Shown here: in pieces, positions 1 to 4,241 of the stretch
Layout: the number at the start of each line of letters is the position of its first letter
Numbering within the stretch: the stretch's first letter is position 1
Assembly: GCA_013298265.1 (NCBI GenBank)
Contig: JAAFHE010000272.1
Coordinates: 1 to 5,954, forward strand
Source of the DNA: Lysobacterales bacterium
GTDB taxonomy: Bacteria; Pseudomonadota; Gammaproteobacteria; Xanthomonadales; Rhodanobacteraceae
Direction of reading: 5' to 3'
DNA: 5,954 nt
Notes under the pieces: model-generated
Databases searched by the model: none
The model's input: the letters and a program-made list of their open reading frames with translations, nothing else
Told to the model about the DNA's origin: nothing
Program-made: the position numbers and the translations under genes

Positions 1-852
1 GTCGCTTGCGGCAGTCACTGGTGCGCCGTCCGCCTGCTCGGGGCTGGCGTAACGCAGGGTCATCAGGCGCGACTGTTCTTGCGTTACGGCCAACGTATTC
101 CGAAAATTCGGCTCACCCAAGGCCTTGGCAATGCCGAAATCGAGAAGTTTCGGCTTTCCGTCACTATCAACCAAAATATTTGCCGGCTTTAGGTCGCGAT
201 GCACAATCAACGCCGAGTGCGCCGCCTGCACAGCCGAACATATGTCGATCATCAGTTGGACGCGCCGCTCAATGTTGGCGTCAGTGCGCTTGCACCAATG
301 AAGCAGTTCCTCACCTTCAATGTATTCCATAGCCAAAAAAGGTGCGCCACCAATCCACTGCCCGCCATCCACCATTCGTGCGATAAACGGATGCTTCAGT
401 TCGGCCAGAATTTCACGCTCAGTGCGAAAACGGCGAACAAAATCCGCATTCTGCGCGGCATCGCTCTGCAAAATCTTGATCGCCAATTTCTGATTGATCA
501 CGCCGTCGTTGCGTTCGGCCAGATACACCCGCCCCATTCCACCTTGGCCGATGAGTTTCAGCAGCGTATAGGCGCCATGACTTTGACCCTGCGCCGACGG
601 TGCGCTGTGCTCTGACTGCTGCCGATACCATGCCCGGAGCACCTCGTCGTTGACCATCGCGGACGACATCTCTTCGCTGCGGCCGGTGTCCGCGGCGCGC
701 AGCCAGGCAGCGATGCGTTCTTCCATGACCGCATCTACGTTGCCCGCGGCAACCTGGTCCATGAGGCCGGGAAAGCGCGCGGCTCGCGGCAATTCGATCA
801 GCACATCAAACGCGGCGCGTGCCCGCTTGGCTTGGTCATCGGACAGGGTCAT
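1..852 (-). CDS. Ser/Thr protein kinase, Hanks type (3' end cut by window)
   Basis: This gene reads without a stop from an ATG at 852 to the left edge, giving 284 residues. Residues about 1-92 form an Ala/Arg/Leu-rich helical N-terminal extension of the kind seen before the catalytic domain in kinases paired with ECF-type sigma factors. The kinase domain begins near residue 93. Visible motifs are the glycine loop GQGGMG (102-107), the ATP-binding Lys in AIK (K126), the alpha-C Glu (E145), catalytic HRD (218-220) with K222 and N225, DFG (238-240), and the activation segment with T265 and SPEQ (270-273). All catalytic residues are present, so an active kinase phosphorylating Ser/Thr on cytoplasmic partners is expected. 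The sequence stops just before helix F, so any transmembrane or TPR/sensor part lies outside. The start is fixed by an upstream in-frame stop (TAG) with no other ATG between; the Shine-Dalgarno is weak. It is divergent from the sigma factor gene, its likely partner or substrate. Confidence 0.95.
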   Translation of the reverse strand, partial: MTLSDDQAKRARAAFDVLIELPRAARFPGLMDQVAAGNVDAVMEERIAAWLRAADTGRSEEMSSAMVNDEVLRAWYRQQSEHSAPSAQGQSHGAYTLLKLIGQGGMGRVYLAERNDGVINQKLAIKILQSDAAQNADFVRRFRTEREILAELKHPFIARMVDGGQWIGGAPFLAMEYIEGEELLHWCKRTDANIERRVQLMIDICSAVQAAHSALIVHRDLKPANILVDSDGKPKLLDFGIAKALGEPNFRNTLAVTQEQSRLMTLRYASPEQADGAPVTAASD

Positions 853-924
853 GAGTACTCGTTGCAGCGCAGAAACCGCCAAGACTGGCTATTCGCTTGC
901 GAGCTGGCATGATACCCCCCACAC
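853..924. promoter_or_regulatory. divergent intergenic region, kinase / sigma factor
   Basis: Only 72 bp separate the divergent kinase and sigma factor starts, so both promoters and any operator must lie here or inside the 5' ends of the genes. I see no clear -35/-10 pair and no strong Shine-Dalgarno before either start. Two short inverted repeats are present: GCCA-agac-TGGC (878-889) and GCT-tgcg-AGC (895-904). They could be operator halves but are short enough to arise by chance. The regulatory assignment rests on gene geometry. Confidence 0.5.
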
Positions 925-1518
925 ATGAGCGCCGACCACACATCCGAGCCTGCCGCAGAGCCGAACCTGACCGCGCGCCTGAACGCGGCCGACGCCGTCG
1001 ATCCGGAACTGATGCGCTACGTCGTCGGCGAAATGGAGCGATTGGCGCGACGTGCCATTCGCCGAGGCGCGCGCGGCCCGACCCTGGCGACCGGCGATCT
1101 GGTCAACGATGCGTACATCAAGATTTTCGGCAAGAATGCTCACCGCTTTCAGAATCGCGGGCATTTTCTGGCAACAGCGGCCACTGCTATCCGGCACATC
1201 CTGGTCGACTACGCACGAGCCAGACTGGCCCAGAAGCGCCACGCCAGCGAAGTGATTTCACTCGACGACCTGGCGACATCGGATATCGCCATAGCTGATC
1301 ATGCCTGGCAAATTATTGCGATAGACAGTGCACTGATAGCACTGCAGCAACTGGACCCGCGTGCCCGTCAAGTGTTTGAGATGCGCTTTATCGCCGGCTG
1401 CGAGGTAGAACAGGTCGCCGAGGCCCTCGACATTTCCGAAGCTACGGTAAAGCGCGACGCCCGCTTCGCGCGCGTATTTGTGGCCGAGCGGCTGGGTGCA
1501 GGGCAGGTATCGACCTGA
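925..1518 (+). CDS. ECF-type sigma-70 factor, kinase-associated (TIGR02999 / ECF43-like)
   Basis: The 197-residue product is an alternative RNA polymerase sigma factor. Region 2 spans about residues 25-100: helix 2.1 around VVGEMERLARRAI, region 2.2 around T53-K66 with the core DLVNDAYIK (58-66), and the promoter-melting part near GHFLATAATAIRHILVDYAR (79-98). A linker with ISLDDL (111-116) leads to region 4 (about 134-190), whose helix-turn-helix includes LDISEATVKRDARFAR (168-183) for -35 recognition. This layout matches the ECF-type sigma factors found beside Ser/Thr kinases in Xanthomonadales, Planctomycetes and Acidobacteria. No anti-sigma gene is adjacent; the divergent neighbour is a kinase. 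Most ECF factors have an acidic DAED-like motif in region 2.2; here the aligned residues read ATGD (55-58), which fits control by phosphorylation (inference). The ATG at 925 is the first start after an in-frame stop at 910. No good Shine-Dalgarno is seen, so a leaderless or weakly initiated mRNA is possible; internal Met30 is a less likely alternative because it would remove part of region 2.1. Confidence 0.92.
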   Translation: MSADHTSEPAAEPNLTARLNAADAVDPELMRYVVGEMERLARRAIRRGARGPTLATGDLVNDAYIKIFGKNAHRFQNRGHFLATAATAIRHILVDYARARLAQKRHASEVISLDDLATSDIAIADHAWQIIAIDSALIALQQLDPRARQVFEMRFIAGCEVEQVAEALDISEATVKRDARFARVFVAERLGAGQVST

Positions 1519-1630
1519 CCGGGCGCTCTGAGAAATCCATCGAAAGACGCGGTTCCAAAAAATTTCCGCGCATTAAATGGAAATTCAAAACGGCTTCGTC
1601 GCTGCTGTACATGGCGGTCGCGACAACGCC

Positions 1631-1639
1631 GCACGAGAG
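1631..1639. repeat. left target-site duplication of element copy 1
   Basis: GCACGAGAG is repeated exactly at 1775-1783, directly after the right end of the element. Two further bases (CT on the left, TT on the right) extend the match to 10 of 11, so the duplication could be 9 or 11 bp. With 11 bp the element ends are perfectly symmetrical. Confidence 0.75.
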
Positions 1640-1641
1640 CT

Positions 1642-1774
1642 GAATGGCACTGACTTAAGCGCAGCATCCCGATTTTCGTCATTCCCGCGTAGGCGGGAAT
1701 CCAGCCTTTTCGACCCAGCAAAGGCGCTGGATCCCCGCTTACGCGGGGATGACGGGCTCAAGTCAGTGCCATTC
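1642..1774. mobile_element. MITE-like element, copy 1 (133 bp)
   Basis: The element is bounded by near-perfect terminal inverted repeats: GAATGGCACTGACTTAAGC at 1642-1660 and its complement at 1756-1774, 18 of 19 positions matching. It encodes no transposase and is flanked by GCACGAGAG on both sides (1631-1639 and 1775-1783), the expected footprint of a transposition event. Inside is an inverted pair of REP-type hairpins (1678-1753). A second full copy, about 92% identical by eye, lies at 2683-2816 in the same orientation. A duplication of 9-11 bp is compatible with mobilisation by an IS4-type transposase, but no source element is in the window, so the family is unassigned. Confidence 0.82.
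1678..1753. repeat. REP-type inverted hairpin pair inside copy 1
   Basis: Two hairpins face each other. The left (1681-1700) has stem ATTCCCGC/GCGGGAAT and loop GTAG. The right (1731-1750) has stem ATCCCCGC/GCGGGGAT and loop TTAC. Each is flanked by GTC on its outer side and CCAG on its inner side (in complement on the right), so the whole block is itself a large imperfect inverted repeat around a short centre near 1710-1722. The right stem differs from the left by a T-to-C change matched by A-to-G on the other arm, so pairing is kept. This resembles REP doublets, which affect mRNA 3' ends, transcription termination and DNA topology in other bacteria; the role here is inferred. Confidence 0.8.
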
Positions 1775-1783
1775 GCACGAGAG
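1775..1783. repeat. right target-site duplication of element copy 1
   Basis: GCACGAGAG abuts the terminal base of the right inverted repeat and repeats 1631-1639 exactly. Confidence 0.75.
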
Positions 1784-1846
1784 TTCGGAACCCAGTGAGG
1801 TCCACAGACGCCTCGGAAGGCCGCTGCTGCAATGGCGGCGGCATGG

Positions 1847-1881
1847 ACGCGGGGATGGCTGGGCTTGAGTCAGTGCCATTC
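1847..1881. mobile_element. right-end remnant of a third, related element
   Basis: ACGCGGGGATG followed by a GGGCTTGAGTCAGTGCCATTC end closely matches the right terminus of copy 1, including the complete 13-bp outer inverted repeat GTCAGTGCCATTC (1869-1881). No matching left end or intact left hairpin is present upstream; 1800-1846 may be decayed internal sequence with only weak resemblance. It has the same orientation as the two full copies and lies 73 bp after copy 1, suggesting an older insertion or deletion product. Confidence 0.65.
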
Positions 1882-2107
1882 GGTCTGGGGCCGGGTCTGC
1901 AATCAACGCCGGACCGGTTCCTTGCGTGCCGAGCAAGGCCCATGTGCGATCGTGCCGAGCGCGTAGCGCTGACGGATTGGTGATCCCTCGGCCCAGGCTT
2001 TTTCGTTATAGGCGTTGTAGCACAGCACCTGCGCCGATTTTTCGAATGGCGTCGGGGCGCATTCGCCACCGCGTCCGTATCGCCGGGCGCTACGCTTTCC
2101 GTCATTT

Positions 2108-2111
2108 GAGG
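2108..2111 (+). promoter_or_regulatory. ribosome binding site for a GTG start
   Basis: GAGG sits 8 bases before GTG at 2120. This decides the start of the Tudor-like gene: no ATG occurs in frame before the signal peptide, and the site places a complete n-region and hydrophobic core after the GTG. Confidence 0.7.
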
Positions 2112-2119
2112 CCCAATCC

Positions 2120-2497
2120 GTGAACACACATCAGACCCGGCGTAAATTGGTCGCCAGCCTACTGTTGTTTTCTTTCAGCCATCTCGCTTCTGCTGCAGGT
2201 GCGCGCGTATTGGCGATTTGGCCGGCTGACGGCCTATGGTATCCAGGCGAGGTTGTCGCGGTATTGGATGCTGATGTCAAAGTTTCTTTTGATGACGGTG
2301 ACGTCCTGATGGTTCGCAAGAGCCAGGTTCGCAGCCTGGACTGGACGCGCGGTAGCCGCCTGCAATGCAACTGGAAAAACAAAGGCAAGTACTACCCAGG
2401 AACCGTGCAAGGCATGCAAGGGGAAGAAATCGAACTGCTCTACGACGACGGCTATCGCGAACTCATGACGGTCAGCCGCTGCCGTTCCGAGCGCTAG
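2120..2497 (+). CDS. exported tandem Tudor-like domain protein
   Basis: The 125-residue product begins at GTG with a good Shine-Dalgarno. Residues 1-25 are a Sec-type signal peptide: basic n-region (RRK at 7-9), hydrophobic core (LVASLLLFSF, 10-19), and an A-S-A cleavage motif at 23-25. The mature part of about 100 residues consists of two related repeats, about 29-72 and 80-122. Matching landmarks are W34/W85, YPG 41-43/92-94 and DDG 58-60/109-111, each offset by exactly 51 residues. The pattern W..DG.WYPG..V followed by V.FDDGD is typical of Tudor/agenet-type small beta-barrels, which in eukaryotes bind methylated Lys or Arg through aromatic residues. No ligand is known for an exported bacterial form, so the function is unassigned. 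The only two cysteines, C83 and C121, are both in repeat 2 and could form a disulfide in the periplasm. The gene stands alone, with element copies on both sides and a convergent DUF1501 gene downstream. Confidence 0.82.
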   Translation: MNTHQTRRKLVASLLLFSFSHLASAAGARVLAIWPADGLWYPGEVVAVLDADVKVSFDDGDVLMVRKSQVRSLDWTRGSRLQCNWKNKGKYYPGTVQGMQGEEIELLYDDGYRELMTVSRCRSER

Positions 2498-2671
2498 CCC
2501 GACTTTCTCATGTCCGTTCATAGCCAGGTCGTCGAGACGCCGTCCTGATGCGCGCCGCGGACTTCAGTGACGGCGAAGGCGTAGCCGACACGACGTCGAG
2601 CCGACACGCGGGAGCAGCGTGCGTCAGGGCGAGTCTGTCGGCGGCCGCAGTAGATCGGTTGTGAGAAAGGC

Positions 2672-2682
2672 GGGTAAGTCGC
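2672..2682. repeat. left flanking repeat (probable target duplication) of copy 2
   Basis: GGGTAAGTCGC matches GGGTCAGTCGT at 2817-2827 at 9 of 11 positions. If limited to 9 bp the match is 8 of 9. It occupies the same relative position as the duplication around copy 1, which is the main support. Confidence 0.55.
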
Positions 2683-2816
2683 GAATGGCACTGACTTTCC
2701 CGCAGCATCCTGATTTTCGTCATTCCCGCGTAGGCGGGAATCCAGCCTTTTCGACCCAACAAAGGCGCTGGATCCCCGCCTACGCGGGAATGACGGTGCT
2801 TAGGTCAGTGCCATTC
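2683..2816. mobile_element. MITE-like element, copy 2 (134 bp)
   Basis: This is the second full copy, in the same orientation as copy 1. Terminal repeats GAATGGCACTGAC (2683-2695) and its complement (2804-2816) match over 13 bases. The interior is nearly identical to copy 1; most differences lie just inside the ends. It is flanked by GGGTAAGTCGC (2672-2682) and GGGTCAGTCGT (2817-2827), 9 of 11 identical, consistent with a partly decayed target duplication. It sits between the convergent Tudor-like and DUF1501 genes, ending immediately outside the DUF1501 stop codon, so its hairpins are placed to act at the 3' ends of both transcripts. Confidence 0.82.
2719..2794. repeat. REP-type inverted hairpin pair inside copy 2
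   Basis: The left hairpin (2722-2741) is identical to that of copy 1. The right hairpin (2772-2791) has stem ATCCCCGC/GCGGGAAT with loop CTAC and one mispaired position (C opposite A), which becomes a G-U pair in RNA read from the minus strand. It may protect or end the minus-strand DUF1501 transcript and the converging Tudor-like transcript; no T-run typical of an intrinsic terminator follows either stem. Confidence 0.78.
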
Positions 2817-2827
2817 GGGTCAGTCGT
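2817..2827. repeat. right flanking repeat (probable target duplication) of copy 2
   Basis: GGGTCAGTCGT lies between the right end of copy 2 and the DUF1501 stop codon and matches 2672-2682 at 9 of 11 positions. Confidence 0.55.
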
Positions 2828-4231
2828 CTACGCCAAAAAGCCCAGGTCGGACGTCGGGAAATTGCCAACGTTCGGCACGATGTCCTGCAGGCTCGAGGCC
2901 GAAACGCCAAACCAGCGTGCGAGGGTCGCTGCGTACTGGTCGACTGATGTGCTGGGAATGATCTGGCCCCAGCCTGCGTCATCCGGGCCGCCGTCGGTCA
3001 TGTCCGGCATGCGGCCATAGAACCCGCCGCCCCGTACCGCTCCCCCCAGAACGAAATGGTGGCCGCCCCAGCCGTGATCCGAACCATCGCCGTTGGACGA
3101 CAAGGTGCGGCCGAAGTCCGACGCGGTGAACGTGGTCACGCTTTCACTCACGTTGAGCTCCTGGGTTGCGGCATAGAACGCCGCAAGCGACTTGGCCAGA
3201 TCGGCCAGCAGCAACGGATGATCGACCAGCTGCGTGTCGTGGGTGTCGTAGCCGCCGGCGGAAACGAAGAAGATCTGGCGCTGCATGCCCAAGGCCTGCC
3301 GCGCCGCGATCAAGCGCGCCACCATCTTCAATTGCGCCCCGAGACGCGACGCCGGAAACGCCGTTGCCAGAGGCGCGCCGCCACTCAGGGCAGCGGCGAC
3401 CATGTCGTAGTGATCCATGGCACGGTTCATTGCCCGCGCATAGCCGCGCTCCAGCGCGTGACTCTGAGTGGCGGTGCGCATCAATGCGGTGAATGCCGCG
3501 CGCCGGCCTGCATTCCAGGAGTTCTCGAGACTTTGGATGGGTACGGCACCCTGCGGATCCGGGTTGAGCGCGTACTGACTGACAATCGCACCGCGCTGCA
3601 GCACATTTTCGCCGCCGACCGTCATGGTCATGGGCAACTGCGTGTTGGCGTTGGAGCTGTACAGCAGGTCGGCGATGCGGCCGCCCCAGCCGAGGCTGTC
3701 GTCGGGACGCGAGGTCTGCCAGTAGACGGCCTGATCGTCGTGCGAGAAGAGCTGTGGCGGAAGCGGATGGCCGGGGGACTGATATTGCGGTTTGCTGGTA
3801 GGCCGGATCAATGTTCCGACATTGTTCACAATGGCCATTCGCCCGCTATTGAACAGATCGCGAAGCGGCGTCGTGCCGACCGGATCGTTCGCGCTGATCG
3901 CGGACTGCAAGCCGTAGGCGCAGCCGTCGGATGGCGCTGCGCCGCCCGCGGCGGGCGTCAGCGGCAGCAGTGCCGACGTGGGCAGCACCAGCGTGCCGCG
4001 CGATGCCTGGTAGGTGCTTCGGGCAATGCCGTCGCGCGGAACCACCGTGTTGACCGAGTCGTTGCCGCCATAGAGGAACACGCAGACCAGCGCACGGTAG
4101 CTGCCGTCTCCACGTATCGGACTGTCCTGTGTGGCCGCTTCGACCAGGCGCAGGTTGCCGAGCATGGACGTTGCTGCGACGCCGCCCAGCGCGGCTTTCA
4201 GGCTGCGGTGCAGAAAGTCACGTCGTTGCAT
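2828..4231 (-). CDS. DUF1501 family protein with twin-arginine signal
   Basis: The 467-residue product is a full-length DUF1501 (COG4102) protein, a family related to the alkaline phosphatase/sulfatase fold with no settled reaction. The N-terminus QRRDFLHRS followed by a hydrophobic stretch is a twin-arginine signal, so the protein is exported folded, perhaps with a bound metal. Family landmarks appear in order: VFLYGGNDSVNTVVP (51-65), SHDDQ (163-167), GWGGR (181-185), GGYDTHD (326-332), SDFGRT (371-376) and DHGWGGHH (385-392). The Asp and His residues in the last four are candidate metal ligands by analogy with the superfamily. The C-terminus with DQYAATLARWFG (431-442) is typical. The ATG at 4231 follows the DUF1800 stop by 9 bp, with GGAG overlapping that stop codon 6 bases upstream, so translation is probably coupled. 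The DUF1800 neighbour is the recurrent partner in many genomes. Export is well supported; substrate and reaction are not. Confidence 0.93.
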   Translation of the reverse strand: MQRRDFLHRSLKAALGGVAATSMLGNLRLVEAATQDSPIRGDGSYRALVCVFLYGGNDSVNTVVPRDGIARSTYQASRGTLVLPTSALLPLTPAAGGAAPSDGCAYGLQSAISANDPVGTTPLRDLFNSGRMAIVNNVGTLIRPTSKPQYQSPGHPLPPQLFSHDDQAVYWQTSRPDDSLGWGGRIADLLYSSNANTQLPMTMTVGGENVLQRGAIVSQYALNPDPQGAVPIQSLENSWNAGRRAAFTALMRTATQSHALERGYARAMNRAMDHYDMVAAALSGGAPLATAFPASRLGAQLKMVARLIAARQALGMQRQIFFVSAGGYDTHDTQLVDHPLLLADLAKSLAAFYAATQELNVSESVTTFTASDFGRTLSSNGDGSDHGWGGHHFVLGGAVRGGGFYGRMPDMTDGGPDDAGWGQIIPSTSVDQYAATLARWFGVSASSLQDIVPNVGNFPTSDLGFLA

Positions 4232-4237
4232 GGCCGG

Positions 4238-4241
4238 CTCC
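4238..4241 (-). promoter_or_regulatory. ribosome binding site of DUF1501 overlapping the DUF1800 stop
   Basis: On the minus strand TAGGAG joins the DUF1800 stop codon (TAG) to a GGAG 6 bases before the DUF1501 ATG. Ribosomes ending the first gene cover the second gene's start signal, the usual arrangement for coupled translation. Confidence 0.75.

Larger units (their letters stand above)
1519..2119. other. 600-bp region without a convincing gene
   Basis: This stretch lies between the sigma factor stop and the GTG of the Tudor-like gene. It contains a complete MITE-like element (1642-1774) flanked by short direct repeats and a right-end remnant of a related copy (about 1847-1881). The remaining parts, 1519-1630, 1784-1846 and 1882-2107, show no recognisable product. 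A minus-strand open frame at 1903-2127 is treated under findings. The promoter of the Tudor-like gene should lie in 1882-2107, but I see no -35/-10 pair with proper spacing. Confidence 0.7.

Noticed and set aside
199..615. Plus-strand open frame opposite the kinase
   Set aside because: The kinase motifs (GQGGMG, HRD, DFG, SPEQ) are all on the minus strand in one frame; this frame has no domain.
889..1242. Minus-strand open frame across the sigma factor gene
   Set aside because: It lies antisense to sigma region 2 and covers the divergent promoter interval. The composition is a shadow effect of GC-rich codons.
1681..1700. Intrinsic terminator for the sigma factor gene
   Set aside because: The stem is strong but is not followed by a T-run and lies about 160 bp past the stop codon. 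It is better explained as part of the mobile element.
1681..1750. Hairpins read as CRISPR repeats
   Set aside because: There are only two hairpins per element, in inverted orientation, with no regular spacers and no cas genes.
1577..1798. 73-codon plus-strand open frame running into element copy 1
   Set aside because: More than half of it is the element's inverted repeat and hairpins. The similar peptide seen in copy 2 (FPRRRESS-like) comes from repeated DNA, not from a conserved protein.
1977..2011. Sigma-70 promoter for the Tudor-like gene (TTGGTG ... TTATAG)
   Set aside because: The spacing between the two boxes is over 20 bp and neither box is a good match, so no promoter is claimed.
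2508..2762. Minus-strand open frame sharing the start MLGRKGWIPAYAGMTK with another at 1368-1721
   Set aside because: The shared peptide is simply the REP hairpin region of the two element copies translated in the same frame. Such peptides are frequent false gene calls in REP-rich genomes.
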